Positions 44,078 to 53,993 are shown, counted from the stretch's first letter. The stretch: 64,000 bases of DNA from Staphylococcus sp. KG4-3 (GCF_033597815.2 NZ_CP166245.1:2170001-2234000); one strand, 5' to 3'. The notes: generated from the sequence alone by a model not told the origin. Program-made: numbers and translations.

Positions 44078-44608
44078 TTATAAATTTGCTTCAAACTCTT
44101 CAAGCGTTAATTGTAGTTTGTCAAATAACATTTCAAACCCATGTGCCGTTGAATCATGATATTCTTTCTTCTTCTGTTTATATTCTAAAGATGTTAATCT
44201 TCTTTCTCTCGGTACAAAAGCAATATAATTGAAAATCATTTGCGTAATGCCTGGTTCTCTTTCGAATATTTCAACTTCTATCGTATCTTCTGAATCACTT
44301 AATTCTGGCATACCAATTGTCATGACGAGATATTCATAAGGAGTTAATGAAGCAAATCTACCTTGTACTATATTCTCCTTACCTTTACGAACATCAACAA
44401 TTTTGTATTTACCATTTTGTTCAGCAGCTACTTCAATAGTTTTATTTGTTCTTTCAGTTGTCATAAACCATTGTTTAAGAAAACGTTGGTCTGTCCAAGC
44501 TTGGTATAATAATTCAGGTTCTACTTTAAATAACCTTTCAAGACGAATTTCAACATTCTCATTTTCTACATTGTATTTTCCCACGATCGATTGTTCACCT
44601 ACTTTCAC
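44078..44608 (-). CDS. SRPBCC/AHSA1-domain protein
   Basis: A protein of up to 176 residues with the START-like AHSA1 fold: EIRLERLFKVEPELLYQAWTD near 20-40, QRFLKQWFM directly after, TPEYLV-like TPYEYLVMTIG near 90, and a C-terminal long helix AHGFEMLFDKLQLTLEEF. These proteins bind hydrophobic ligands or help chaperones; the ligand is unknown. The start is uncertain: the GTG at 44608 has little upstream signal, whereas an in-frame GTG at 44584 lies 11 bases after AGGTG and could be the true start, giving 168 residues. It appears to be a single-gene unit. Confidence 0.75.
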   Translation of the reverse strand: MKVGEQSIVGKYNVENENVEIRLERLFKVEPELLYQAWTDQRFLKQWFMTTERTNKTIEVAAEQNGKYKIVDVRKGKENIVQGRFASLTPYEYLVMTIGMPELSDSEDTIEVEIFEREPGITQMIFNYIAFVPRERRLTSLEYKQKKKEYHDSTAHGFEMLFDKLQLTLEEFEANL

Positions 44609-45011
44609 TCTTATTACTATTCTAACGCATTACACTATACTTCTAAACAATTATCAAGTAAATATAGTGATGTTCTTTAATATTTATAAAGCTTTAACAA
44701 CCTCATTTTATCGCTATTAGTCAGGAAACGTCAAAACTTTCATTTTCATTGAATATTATACCAAATAAACTTCACATTTATCTTAGCATATTCTGTTAAC
44801 ATACTGCTTATTTAAAATAGCGAATGAGCCCGGGACATTCGTACATCCCGGACTCAAATTTAATCTAGATTATAGTCTATTGCTATTAAATAACACAATG
44901 AATATCAACAATTTTCAACTGTTATCTAATCATGTTTATTAACATATAACTCCACTACTCTATTTAGAACTTAAAAATCATTGCCCAACTTGATATTGCA
45001 ATGTATCTTAA
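44609..45011. other. Intergenic region with a GGGACAT-type terminator
   Basis: A hairpin at 44826-44853 (GAGCCCGGGA / TCCCGGACTC, one mismatch) probably ends the upstream MetT-type gene. It shares the CCGGGACAT stem with the terminators at 16461 and 51014. No gene or RNA is seen in the rest. Confidence 0.6.
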
Positions 45012-46304
45012 TTACTTTTTATCTAATCTAGGTAACCTAAAGAAAATTGCTACAAGTCCACAAACGCCTAGTATCATTGGATAAATTGAGTAAGGCACTA
45101 ATTCAAATGGAGATATAGACGCCACACCTGCAGCAGCAATCAATTGAGGACTATATGGCAGCATTCCTTGGAAACAACTCGCAAACATATCTAAAATACT
45201 AGCTGATTTACGCGGATCCACATCATATTCCTCTGAAATATCTTTTGCTAATGGTCCTGCCATTAATATAGAAATAGTATTATTTGCTGTTGATATATCT
45301 GCAACACTGACTAAGCCAGCAATACCTAATTCTGCACCACGTTTAGATTTCACTTTACTGCGCACAAAATTTAATAGCCAAGTAATACCACCATTATGTT
45401 GAATCAAAGCTACTAAACCACCAATGAGCAATGCAATAATCGCTATATCTTCCATACCGATAATACCTTTAGATATAGAACTTAATAAACCTGTCCAACT
45501 AAATGAACCGTAGATTAATCCGATAATTGCAGAAAGTACAATGCCACCGATTAATACGATAACTACATTTACACCTATTAATGCTAAAATAAGCACAAAT
45601 AAGTATGGAATTACTTTAATAAGGTCATAATCATAACTTTTATTTGCATCTATATGTGCACCATTTGTTAAAAACCAAAGAACAATAATAGTAAATATCG
45701 CGCCAGGCAAAACAATCTTTATGTTCACCTTAAATTTATCACTCATTTTCGTTTTCTGAGTACGTACTGCAGCTATCGTAGTATCAGAAATCATTGATAA
45801 GTTATCACCAAACATAGCTCCACCAACAACAGTAGCCATTGTGATAGCTGCCGAAACATCTGTAGCCTGACTTAAACCAAAACCAACTGGTGCTATAGCA
45901 GCTACCGTCCCTACAGACGTACCCATTGATAAAGATACAAACATACATATTATAAATAGTCCGACGATAATTAAATTTTCTGGTATTAATGATAACCCTA
46001 AGTTAACCGTCGACTGCACGCCACCCATATCTTCAGTCGTTTGAGAAAAGGCGCCTGCTAATAAGAAAATTAACATCATTAAAATAATATTGGAATGTCC
46101 TGCACCTTTTGTAAAAACTTCAACTTTTTTATGAAATGATTCTTTTCTATTTAACGCTAATCCAACAATAGAAGCTACTAATATAGCTACATTCAGTGGC
46201 ATCGTAGTAAAGTCGCCTGTACTAATACCCACACCTAAGAACATACCAACAAATACGATTAAAGGTATCAAGGCCCATGCGTTACCTTTTTTTGTCTCCT
46301 CCAT
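45012..46304 (-). CDS. metT: NhaC-family transporter under SAM riboswitch control, MetT type
   Basis: A 430-residue membrane protein with about 11-12 helices of the NhaC superfamily: SMGTSVGTVAAIAPVGFGL near 125-143 and GGAMFGDNLSMISDTTIAAV near 160-180, the same core motif as the antiporter at 12459. The SAM-I riboswitch in its leader shows control by methionine status. Comparative work on methionine regulons (Rodionov and colleagues) predicted NhaC-type MetT as a methionine-related transporter, which fits. So import of methionine or a precursor is more likely than simple sodium/proton exchange. The ATG at 46304 is preceded by AGGAAAG. Confidence 0.85.
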   Translation of the reverse strand: MEETKKGNAWALIPLIVFVGMFLGVGISTGDFTTMPLNVAILVASIVGLALNRKESFHKKVEVFTKGAGHSNIILMMLIFLLAGAFSQTTEDMGGVQSTVNLGLSLIPENLIIVGLFIICMFVSLSMGTSVGTVAAIAPVGFGLSQATDVSAAITMATVVGGAMFGDNLSMISDTTIAAVRTQKTKMSDKFKVNIKIVLPGAIFTIIVLWFLTNGAHIDANKSYDYDLIKVIPYLFVLILALIGVNVVIVLIGGIVLSAIIGLIYGSFSWTGLLSSISKGIIGMEDIAIIALLIGGLVALIQHNGGITWLLNFVRSKVKSKRGAELGIAGLVSVADISTANNTISILMAGPLAKDISEEYDVDPRKSASILDMFASCFQGMLPYSPQLIAAAGVASISPFELVPYSIYPMILGVCGLVAIFFRLPRLDKK

Positions 46305-46370
46305 ACATAACCAACTTTCCTAAATATTAAAACAGAACTCAACCTTCTGTTATTTGTAAGTCCTAAAAAT

Positions 46371-46514
46371 AAAAAAACTCTTTCTAAATTAAGAAGAAAG
46401 AGTAAACTTGATTCATTCTTATCTTCTAGCATGAATTATGCTACTGGATTTGGCACACGCATCATCATGTTGCCGAAGTATCATCGGGCCAGTCCCTACA
46501 CTTCTCTTGATAAG
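46371..46514 (-). promoter_or_regulatory. SAM-I (S-box) riboswitch with terminator
   Basis: Read on the minus strand, the aptamer opens with CTTATCAAGAGAAG (46514-46501) and closes with GATAAG (46423-46418), forming P1. Between them are the S-box hallmarks AGGGACTGGCCCGATGA, CTTCGGCAACA and GTGCCAAATCCAG. It is followed by the terminator hairpin ACTCTTTCT / AGAAAGAGT (46403-46378) with a seven-T run. High SAM would fold the aptamer and stop transcription before metT. Confidence 0.96.
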
Positions 46515-46667
46515 TTATTATTTTATTTTATTACAGTACAGTATTAATTGTAATTCGTCAAATATGGAATTGAACAGAAAACAATTTAACAAACGATTTC
46601 ATTATCTAATCCCTTCAACATCTATTATTTCAATAGAGCTTATGTTATTTATTTAATCGCTTTATAT

Positions 46668-47279
46668 TTACTTCATAGGACGTTCAATAGTAAATTTATT
46701 ACCTAAAGAAGCATAATCATTACCAGCTAAACGAGCTACAGCACTAAGTGCGTCAACATCTATTTTACTATCTTCAAAATAAACTGATTCATCAATATGA
46801 AACATAACTACTTCACCTATAATTAAATCAGATCCTTCTTGAGAGTCACCTAACGGAATAATTCTATCTAACTTACATTCCATTCGAATTTTAGCTTGTT
46901 CGATACCAGGTACTGCAACTAATTCAGAGTCAACACAATTAAGACTTGTTCTTTCTAATTCATTTTGGTTACGGGCCAAAGGGGCTGCTGTATGGTTGAT
47001 TTGTTCGACTGTAGCTTCATCTGTAATATGTACTACAAATGATTCCGTTTCCTCAATATTTAAAGAAGTGTCTTTCCGCTTCCCTGCAGAACGACCTGTA
47101 GAAATCATAATCATTGGTGGTGCACTATTAACAACATTAAAAAAGCTAAACGGCGCTGCATTTAAATGCCCATCTTTATCTTGAGAAGTAACAAATGCGA
47201 TAGGTCTAGGTACCACACTACCACTTAATAATTTATAATTTTGTTTTTTGGTTAAAGCATCTGCTTTAAATTTTTTCAT
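46668..47279 (-). CDS. Flavin reductase family protein (FMN-binding split barrel)
   Basis: A 203-residue protein with the flavin-reductase-like split barrel: YKLLSGSVVPRPIAFVTSQD near 16-35, LNAAPFSFFNVVNSAPPMIMIS near 39-60 and GRSAGKRKDTSLNIE near 62-76, the FMN-binding region. It would reduce or bind FMN and could feed a monooxygenase such as the luciferase-like protein at 9344, but no partner is adjacent. The ATG follows a weak AAGGTAA. A terminator at 47306-47340 separates it from the SDR gene upstream. Confidence 0.85.
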   Translation of the reverse strand: MKKFKADALTKKQNYKLLSGSVVPRPIAFVTSQDKDGHLNAAPFSFFNVVNSAPPMIMISTGRSAGKRKDTSLNIEETESFVVHITDEATVEQINHTAAPLARNQNELERTSLNCVDSELVAVPGIEQAKIRMECKLDRIIPLGDSQEGSDLIIGEVVMFHIDESVYFEDSKIDVDALSAVARLAGNDYASLGNKFTIERPMK

Positions 47280-47305
47280 AAATGATTACCTTACCTTTCA
47301 AAAAT

Positions 47306-47340
47306 AAGGAGGAAGGATATCAATATATCCTTCCCTCCTT
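47306..47340 (-). terminator. Terminator of the SDR gene
   Basis: AAGGAGGAAGGATAT (47306-47320) pairs with ATATCCTTCCCTCCTT (47325-47340) with one bulge. The minus strand continues ATTTTTG. It lies about 70 bases past the SDR stop. Confidence 0.82.
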
Positions 47341-47411
47341 ATGCTTTGTATCACCGAGACATTGAAACACTAATAGTTAAATTAAATTGCTGCCTCGTTA
47401 CTTCATCAATT

Positions 47412-48293
47412 CTAATCTAATTGAGTACCACCTGTCACGCCATAAACTTGGCCTGTAGTATAACTTGATTCCTCAGCTGCTAAATGTACATACACGCCCG
47501 AAAGTTCAACCGGTTGCCCTGCTCTACCTAGCACTTCTTTTTGGCCAAAAGTCGGAATTTTAGATTGGGGCTGTCCACCAGAAATTTGGAGTGGTGACCA
47601 GAATGGACCTGGTGCTACACAATTTACACGGATTCCCTTGCTACCTAATTCTTCAGATAAGCTCTTGGTAAGTGAAATGATAGCTGCTTTGGAAGCGGCA
47701 TAATCATGTAAGATAGGGCTCGGATTATAACCTTGTACAGATGAAGTCAGTGTAATCGTTGCGCCAGGTTCTAAATAATCAATTGCTTTTTGAACTGACC
47801 AAAAAATAGGATAAACATTTGTTTCGAATGTCTCAGTAAATGATTCAGTATCAAAGCCTTTAAGGTTGTTTCTATATTGTTGGTGTCCTGCTACAATTGT
47901 TACATTATCTAATCCACCAAGTTTGTTATAAGCTGTTTCAACTAAATCATAGTTAAATTGTTCATCGCGTATATCGCCTGGGATTAATACAGCTTTACGT
48001 CCTGCTGCTTCAATCACTTGTTGTACTTCTTCAGCGTCCACTTGCTCAGCAGGTAAGTAATTAATTGCCACATCTGCTCCTTCTTTAGCATACGCTATGG
48101 CAGCAGCTCTACCGATAGCAGAATCCCCACCAGTAACTAACATTTTATAATCTTTTAAACGCCCATAACCGATATAAGTTGTTTCACCACAATCAGGCTT
48201 AGGGTCTAATTTATCCTGTAAACCTGGAACGTCTTGTTCTTGTTTCGGGAAATCTTCACTTGAGAATTTTGTTCTAGGATCTTGTCCTGGCAT
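47412..48293 (-). CDS. SDR-family oxidoreductase, general-stress YhdF/YdaD type
   Basis: A 293-residue short-chain dehydrogenase with an N-terminal extension of about 45 residues (MPGQDPRTKF, then the PDCGETTYIGYGRLKDY stretch) typical of YhdF/YdaD-type proteins. The NAD(P) motif is LVTGGDSAIGRAAA near 53, the catalytic Ser is in TLTSSVQG and the YxxxK is YAASKAA near 200. It ends with GGTQLD. The substrate is unknown. I chose ATG 48293, nine bases after GGAG. A sigma-B-like promoter just upstream agrees with a general-stress role. Confidence 0.87.
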   Translation of the reverse strand: MPGQDPRTKFSSEDFPKQEQDVPGLQDKLDPKPDCGETTYIGYGRLKDYKMLVTGGDSAIGRAAAIAYAKEGADVAINYLPAEQVDAEEVQQVIEAAGRKAVLIPGDIRDEQFNYDLVETAYNKLGGLDNVTIVAGHQQYRNNLKGFDTESFTETFETNVYPIFWSVQKAIDYLEPGATITLTSSVQGYNPSPILHDYAASKAAIISLTKSLSEELGSKGIRVNCVAPGPFWSPLQISGGQPQSKIPTFGQKEVLGRAGQPVELSGVYVHLAAEESSYTTGQVYGVTGGTQLD

Positions 48294-48330
48294 ATGCAAA
48301 CACTCCTTATTTTAAAGAATATGCTTATGC

Positions 48331-48356
48331 ATACCCTAATTTTTAAAGTTTTAATA
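48331..48356 (-). promoter_or_regulatory. Possible sigma-B promoter of the SDR gene
   Basis: The minus strand has a perfect sigma-B -10 box GGGTAT (48336-48331), with a TATTAA -35 (48356-48351) at 14 bases, a four-of-six match to GTTTAA. The start codon is 38 bases further on. Confidence 0.5.
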
Positions 48357-48371
48357 CATCATTCAAAGATT

Positions 48372-49502
48372 CTATTTAGATTGCTCGTTTAAAAGTTTTT
48401 GTATAAAACTTAAGAAATACTCAGGTACTTGTTCTAATATACGCTCATCTGGATCATATTTAGGATGATGCAGATCATATTCACTATTAGAACCAATAAA
48501 CACAAATACACTTGGATATTTATTTGAGAAACCAGAAAAATCTTCTCCAATCGTTAATGGTTGATCCATAATACTCACATTATAACCAACCTCTTTAGCA
48601 ATCTCTATTGCGTCTTCTGTTAATTTTTCATCATTAACAACCGCACCTGGTAAACGATGATATAACGTTTCAATTTCAACACCAAATGCTTCTGAAAGGC
48701 CACTTCCAATTGCACGCAAGCGTTCTTCGATATAATTACGTTTCTCTTCGTCAAAACTTCTCACTGTACCTTGAACATAGGCTTCATCGGCAATCACATT
48801 CCATGTATTACCACTAGACACTTCACCAATAGTAACGACTCCATTATCAAATGCTGATAAGTTTCTACTAACAATAGACTGCACGCTATTAATTAATTGT
48901 CCTAATACAATAACTGGATCATTACCTTGTTCAGGTTTGGCAGCATGTGCTCCTACACCTTTAATTTTAAATTCAAATCGATCTACAGAAGAAGTAATAA
49001 CTCCTGATTTTACTGCAAATTCACCAATGTCTAATGTAGGGTAATTATGATAACCTAATACTGCTTTAGCACCTTCTATCGCACCTGTATCAGTAATATG
49101 ATATGCTCCATAACCTAGTTCTTCAGCAGGTTGGAATATAATGCGTACGCGCCCAGTTAATTGCGATTCAATTTCTTTCAATTTTGTCGCTACTGCAAGT
49201 ATGCTTGCCATATGAATATCATGTCCACAAGCGTGCATCATACCTTCATTAGTGGATGTAAATTCATGTACAACTTGCTCTTTAATAGGCAGAGCATCTA
49301 TGTCTGTTCGAACTGCTACAAAATGTTCACCTTGACCAACCTCTGCTACTAAGCCAGTTTCTAATGGTAGGTCTAAGATTGTAATCTCATATGATTCTAA
49401 AATTCTTCTTAATCTTTTTGTTGTCTCATATTCTGCATCTGATAATTCTGGATACTGGTGAAAAGTTCTTCTCCAATTTATGTAATCTTCATATTGTGGC
49501 AT
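48372..49502 (-). CDS. M20-family amidohydrolase/aminoacylase
   Basis: A 376-residue metallopeptidase-like amidohydrolase. The dinuclear metal ligands are visible in HACGHDIHMA (near 90-99), the catalytic Glu in QPAEELGYGAY (near 125), and the C-terminal HHPKYDPDE ligand region (near 350). The middle dimerisation domain spans about 175-285. It hydrolyses an N-acyl amino acid or similar amide; N-acetyl, hippurate and diaminopimelate forms cannot be separated by eye. The ATG overlaps the stop of the SulP gene (TAATG), so it is made with that transporter and likely acts on the imported compound. Confidence 0.85.
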   Translation of the reverse strand: MPQYEDYINWRRTFHQYPELSDAEYETTKRLRRILESYEITILDLPLETGLVAEVGQGEHFVAVRTDIDALPIKEQVVHEFTSTNEGMMHACGHDIHMASILAVATKLKEIESQLTGRVRIIFQPAEELGYGAYHITDTGAIEGAKAVLGYHNYPTLDIGEFAVKSGVITSSVDRFEFKIKGVGAHAAKPEQGNDPVIVLGQLINSVQSIVSRNLSAFDNGVVTIGEVSSGNTWNVIADEAYVQGTVRSFDEEKRNYIEERLRAIGSGLSEAFGVEIETLYHRLPGAVVNDEKLTEDAIEIAKEVGYNVSIMDQPLTIGEDFSGFSNKYPSVFVFIGSNSEYDLHHPKYDPDERILEQVPEYFLSFIQKLLNEQSK

Positions 49503-50674
49503 TATATGTCACACCCTTTCTTATTTTTTAAGTGCAAAATGAGGTAGTAACAAATTGTTACAATCACTACACCCGCAGCCAAATTATTCGTTATTAATAT
49601 AATCGCCATCGTTAGTATTACTATACAACCATTAAAAATCGGTGCTTTTTTAACAAATGATACAGTTCTTCTATCAAATGTATTTAAAGATATCGTTATT
49701 AATACGGTCGCTAATACCGCCATAGGTATCTGACCAATAATACTTCCAAATACAAATAAACTAAAAAGTAGAAAGCTGCCAGTAATCAAAGTTGAAACTC
49801 TCGATGTTGCTCCCATACTTAAATTAAATTTTGATTGTCCCACTAATGCGCTACCACCATATCCACCAAACAATCCTACAATAAAGTTTGCAATACCTTG
49901 ACCAATTGACTCTTTGTTTTTATCACTAGGCGTATCCGTCACAACGTCCATCATTCGTGCAGTTAAGGTTGTTTGTACAACAGCAACAATAGCCATTGTT
50001 AATCCATAAATAAAAATAATAAATGTATTCTCTAAATCATACATCATTTTAGGTAAACTAATAGTTGTCAAATGTACATGTATAGAGGCTAAATTATGAA
50101 CATATTGTATATCTGGTTTAATTAACCAAGCAGCAAAGGTTAAGACAATAATTGAAACTAAAGGTGCAGGTATGAATTTTATATATCTTTGCGCCAACCA
50201 AATAATTAAAAATGAAATTAACACAAAAACATAAGTAGTATTAGAAATTTGAAATATATTATCAAGCTGAGATGTGAATAGTAGTACTCCAAGTGCATTC
50301 ATAAATCCTATGACAACGCCTGTAGGAATATAATCTAATAGTTTATTTGTATGACAGTAACCAAATATAATTTGGATTAATCCCATAAAAATTGTAGCTA
50401 AAATCACTGCTTGTATGCCATGACTAGCCATAAGTGGTGCTACAACTAAAGAGACACCACTACTTGGCGCTGAAACCATTAAATTTCTATTGCCTGTGAA
50501 ACTAATGACAATCATCATTAATCCAGTACTCAACATACCTATTATTGGGCTCACGCCTGCGATAAAAGAAAATGCGATAGCACCTGGCAAAAGTGCGAGC
50601 GCTATTAATATACCAGATAGTACATTCGGAATGATATTACCTTGCCATTGTTTGATATAATCAGTTCGTGTCAC
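49502..50674 (-). CDS. SulP-family anion transporter without STAS domain
   Basis: A 390-residue transporter with about 12 helices of the SulP/SLC26 superfamily: ALLPGAIAFSFIAGVSPIIG near 25-45 and GQGIANFIVGLFGGYGGSALVGQSKFN (in two pieces) near 258-285 are typical. It ends soon after the last helix, so the C-terminal STAS domain of most SulP proteins is missing. Two starts are possible: ATG 50692 with a modest GAGG, or GTG 50674 with a full GGAGGTGA eight bases upstream; I prefer the latter. It is translationally coupled to an M20 amidohydrolase, so an organic acyl-amino-acid-like anion is a plausible substrate instead of sulfate. Confidence 0.82.
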   Translation of the reverse strand: MTRTDYIKQWQGNIIPNVLSGILIALALLPGAIAFSFIAGVSPIIGMLSTGLMMIVISFTGNRNLMVSAPSSGVSLVVAPLMASHGIQAVILATIFMGLIQIIFGYCHTNKLLDYIPTGVVIGFMNALGVLLFTSQLDNIFQISNTTYVFVLISFLIIWLAQRYIKFIPAPLVSIIVLTFAAWLIKPDIQYVHNLASIHVHLTTISLPKMMYDLENTFIIFIYGLTMAIVAVVQTTLTARMMDVVTDTPSDKNKESIGQGIANFIVGLFGGYGGSALVGQSKFNLSMGATSRVSTLITGSFLLFSLFVFGSIIGQIPMAVLATVLITISLNTFDRRTVSFVKKAPIFNGCIVILTMAIILITNNLAAGVVIVTICYYLILHLKNKKGCDI

Positions 50675-50770
50675 GCCGAATGTCACCTCCATATGTTCCT
50701 CTTGTCACATGGTATCATAATTGTCGAAATATTTTATCAATTCTGTTTATCAAAATATAAAATTATCAAC

Positions 50771-50982
50771 ACCTGAGCGCTTGCTCATGTGTAAGAACCA
50801 CTATCTTTCTTAAGTGGAACGCATGAGTATATACTCATGTGTAAGAACCGCTTCAATTTCAAAAGCGGAGCACCTGAGTAAAACTCATGTGTAAGAACCA
50901 CTATCTTAATAAATTAAGAAGTGGTTCTTTAGAGAAGTGGACTTGGACCGCCTGAGCGCTTGCTCATGTGTAAGAACCACTA
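50771..50982. repeat. Four copies of the CTCATGTGTAAGAACC repeat
   Basis: Copies begin near 50771, 50821, 50871 and 50950. Each carries (C)CTGAG or CATGAG, a short spacer, CTCATGTGTAAGAACC and (A/G)CT. The first three are 50 bases apart, matching the unit length of the array at 34811; the fourth is 80 bases on. Flanking GTGGTTCTT and AAGTGG words link it to the 16-bp repeats. The array lies between the SulP gene start and the end of hutI. Confidence 0.9.
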
Positions 50983-51013
50983 ACTCAATAAATTGAGAAG
51001 TGGTCCTAAAAAA

Positions 51014-51039
51014 TCTGGGACATCAAAAGATATCCCAGA
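51014..51039 (-). terminator. Terminator of the hutUI operon
   Basis: TCTGGGACAT (51014-51023) pairs with ATATCCCAGA (51030-51039) with one mismatch. It lies about 20 bases past the hutI stop and belongs to the GGGACAT-stem terminator set. Confidence 0.75.
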
Positions 51040-51056
51040 CTGATAGAAAAATTATA

Positions 51057-52295
51057 TTAACCTTTTAATTGAATTTTATTATCTACTAATACTTTGCCAT
51101 CTTTAATTACTGTTTCTGCATGGTTAATACCGTAATGATACGGGATATATTCATGGTTAGGTGCATCCCAAATTACAATATTTGCTCTATCTCCTTCATT
51201 AATTGTTCCAGCATCTAAATCTATTGCTTTTGCAGCATTTACCGTTACCGCATTCCAAATTTCATTTGGTGATAGTTTTAATTTTAGCGCAGCAATAGAC
51301 ATTACAAGTTGTAAATTGTTGGTAACACAACTACCAGGGTTAAAATCTGTTGCAATTGCAATCGCGCCATCATTATCTAGCATGCCTCTTGCATCTGCAT
51401 ATGTTTCTTTACCTAAATAAAATGTTGTTCCCGGAAGTAATACAGCTACAGTATCACTTTGTTTTAATTTTGCTTTACCTTCTGTACTTGAAGCAACAAG
51501 ATGATCTGCAGAAATTGCACCTTCATCAATAGCTAACTCGAGTCCACCTAATGGATCGATTTCGTCAGCATGTATTTTCACATCAAATCCTAATGCTTTA
51601 GCAGCTTGCATATATTTTCTTGATTCCTCGATAGTAAATACACCTGTCTCACAAAATATATCAGCAAAATCTGCGTACGGTTTAACTTCAGGTAACAAAT
51701 CAATCATTTCTTCCAAGAATGCTTGATTTGATTGCGCATCTTTAGGAACTGCATGAGGTCCTAGGAAAGTATGCTTCATATCTAAATTGTATTTATCTGC
51801 TAAACGATTAGATACGCGTAACTGTTTCAGTTCGTTTTCTTTATCTAAACCATATCCACTCTTACTTTCTACAGCTAACACGCCATGCTCAATCATAGTT
51901 AACAGATTCTTCTCTGCCTTTTCAAACAATTCGTCTTCAGTAGCCTTGCGAGTCGCTTCAACAGTAGATAAAATACCTCCACCTTGTTCAAGAATTTCTA
52001 AATATGAAACACCTTGCCTTTTAAGTGACATTTCATGTTCACGTGATCCTCCGTGCACAAGATGTGTATGAGCTTCAACAAGTGCCGGTGAAACTACTTT
52101 TCCTGTTGCATCAATAATTTCATGCGCTTCATAATCATCAGTATGATTACCTGCATAAACTATTTTGCCATCTTTTACAACGACAGTTCCGTTTTCAATG
52201 ATATTTAGCTCATCTAATTCTTTTCCTTTTAATGGACGTTCAGTTGATTTTGGTAAAATAAGTTCTTTTATGTTTTGAATGATTAAATCGTTCAT
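51057..52295 (-). CDS. hutI: Imidazolonepropionase HutI
   Basis: A 412-residue amidohydrolase that opens imidazolone-4-propionate to N-formimino-glutamate in histidine breakdown. Metal ligands: the HxH motif in [17 protein letters not shown] near 74-90, His in [10 protein letters not shown] near 175, His in [10 protein letters not shown] near 240, and Asp in [13 protein letters not shown] near 315. The ATG shares a base with the hutU stop (TAATG), so the two are translationally coupled. The strand order YjiH-type transporter, hutU, hutI is one operon. Confidence 0.96.
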   Translation of the reverse strand: MNDLIIQNIKELILPKSTERPLKGKELDELNIIENGTVVVKDGKIVYAGNHTDDYEAHEIIDATGKVVSPALVEAHTHLVHGGSREHEMSLKRQGVSYLEILEQGGGILSTVEATRKATEDELFEKAEKNLLTMIEHGVLAVESKSGYGLDKENELKQLRVSNRLADKYNLDMKHTFLGPHAVPKDAQSNQAFLEEMIDLLPEVKPYADFADIFCETGVFTIEESRKYMQAAKALGFDVKIHADEIDPLGGLELAIDEGAISADHLVASSTEGKAKLKQSDTVAVLLPGTTFYLGKETYADARGMLDNDGAIAIATDFNPGSCVTNNLQLVMSIAALKLKLSPNEIWNAVTVNAAKAIDLDAGTINEGDRANIVIWDAPNHEYIPYHYGINHAETVIKDGKVLVDNKIQLKG

Positions 52296-53956
52296 TATTT
52301 GTCTCCTTTACCTGTAATCATTGGGATTTTTATGCCTTTTTCTTTTGCAACTTCAATTGCAGATTCATATCCAGCATCAGCATGTCTCACTACACCCATA
52401 CCCGGATCCGTAGTAAGTACACGTCCTAAACGTTTATCTGCGCGTTCAGAACCATCTGCAACAACAACCATACCAGCATGTAACGAATAACCCATACCAA
52501 CACCACCACCGTGATGGAATGAAATCCATGAACCACCTGCTGCAGTATTGATTAATGCATTTAAGATTGCCCAATCACCAACAGCATCAGAGCCGTCTTT
52601 CATTCCTTCAGTTTCTCTGTTTGGGCTTGCAACAGACCCTGAGTCTAAATGGTCACGTCCAATAACAATTGGTGCAGAAATTTCACCGTCACGTACTAAT
52701 TTATTTAGCGCTAATCCCATTTTGGCACGTTCTTCGTATCCTAACCAAGCAATACGTGATGGTAAGCCTTGGAATGCTATTTTATCTTGAGCTAAATCTA
52801 ACCAACGAATTAATTTTTCATTGTCTGGGAAGATTTTTCTCATTTCCTCATCAGCACGCTCAATATCTTTAGGATCTCCACTTAAAGCTGCAAAGCGGAA
52901 AGGACCTTTACCTTCACAGAATAACGGGCGAATATACGCAGGTACAAATCCAGGGAAATCAAATGCATTTTCTAATCCATCATTAAATGCCACTTGTCTA
53001 ATATTATTACCATAGTCAAATGCAACAGCACCATTTTTTTGGAATTCAAGCATATATTCAACATGTTTTCTCATAGAAGATTGAGCTTCTTTAACATATT
53101 GTTTTGGATCTTTATCACGAATTGCTTGGGCTTCTTCCAACGAATACCCCTGTGGTACATAACCATTTAGTGGATCATGGGCACTTGTTTGGTCCGTTAC
53201 GATATCAATTTTAAAACCTTTATCTAAAATGGCTTTATGTGTATCGACGGCATTACCTACTAAACCAATAGAAAGTGGTTCACCTTTATCACGTGCTTCT
53301 TCAGCTAAACGTAACGCTTCATCTAAATCATGTGTTTTCACATCACAATAACGTGTTTCTATACGCTTATCAATACGTGTTTCATCAACATCTACGCCAA
53401 TTACAACACCACCGTTCATTGTAACTGCAAGTGGTTGTGCACCACCCATACCCCCTAATCCAGCAGTTAGTGTTACTGTACCGTTCAATTTACCATCAAA
53501 ATGTTGATTGGCAAGTTCACCAAATGTTTCATAAGTGCCTTGAACTATACCTTGAGAACCAATATAAATCCAACTGCCTGCCGTCATTTGTCCATACATC
53601 ATTAATCCTTTTTTATCTAATTCGTTAAAGTGATCCCAATTTGCCCATTCTGGAACTAATACCGAGTTAGAAATTAATACACGTGGCGCTTCTTCATGTG
53701 TTTTAAATACAGCAACAGGTTTACCTGATTGTACTAACATTGTTTCATCTGATTCTAATGAACGTAATGTGTCTTCAATAGCTTCAAATGCTTCCCAATT
53801 TCTAGCTGCTTTTCCTATACCGCCGTATACTACCAAGTCTTCTGGACGTTCAGCTACTTCAGGATCAAGGTTGTTATATAACATTCTTAAAACCGCTTCT
53901 TGTTCCCAACCTTTACACTCAATATCTAAACCTTTTTTTGCTACTATTTTTCTCAT
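52295..53956 (-). CDS. hutU: Urocanate hydratase HutU
   Basis: A 553-residue urocanase that hydrates urocanate to imidazolone propionate using tightly bound NAD+. Strong signatures: [18 protein letters not shown] near 45-62, [17 protein letters not shown] near 134, [20 protein letters not shown] (residues about 163-182, the NAD-binding part) and [21 protein letters not shown] (in pieces) near 440. The start is ATG 53956, seven bases after GGAGTG; an in-frame GTG at 53965 overlaps that site. It is coupled to hutI downstream. Confidence 0.96.
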   Translation of the reverse strand: MRKIVAKKGLDIECKGWEQEAVLRMLYNNLDPEVAERPEDLVVYGGIGKAARNWEAFEAIEDTLRSLESDETMLVQSGKPVAVFKTHEEAPRVLISNSVLVPEWANWDHFNELDKKGLMMYGQMTAGSWIYIGSQGIVQGTYETFGELANQHFDGKLNGTVTLTAGLGGMGGAQPLAVTMNGGVVIGVDVDETRIDKRIETRYCDVKTHDLDEALRLAEEARDKGEPLSIGLVGNAVDTHKAILDKGFKIDIVTDQTSAHDPLNGYVPQGYSLEEAQAIRDKDPKQYVKEAQSSMRKHVEYMLEFQKNGAVAFDYGNNIRQVAFNDGLENAFDFPGFVPAYIRPLFCEGKGPFRFAALSGDPKDIERADEEMRKIFPDNEKLIRWLDLAQDKIAFQGLPSRIAWLGYEERAKMGLALNKLVRDGEISAPIVIGRDHLDSGSVASPNRETEGMKDGSDAVGDWAILNALINTAAGGSWISFHHGGGVGMGYSLHAGMVVVADGSERADKRLGRVLTTDPGMGVVRHADAGYESAIEVAKEKGIKIPMITGKGDK

Positions 53957-53993
53957 GAAAGTCACTCCTTAATTTAATAAAATTTTCCTTTGT

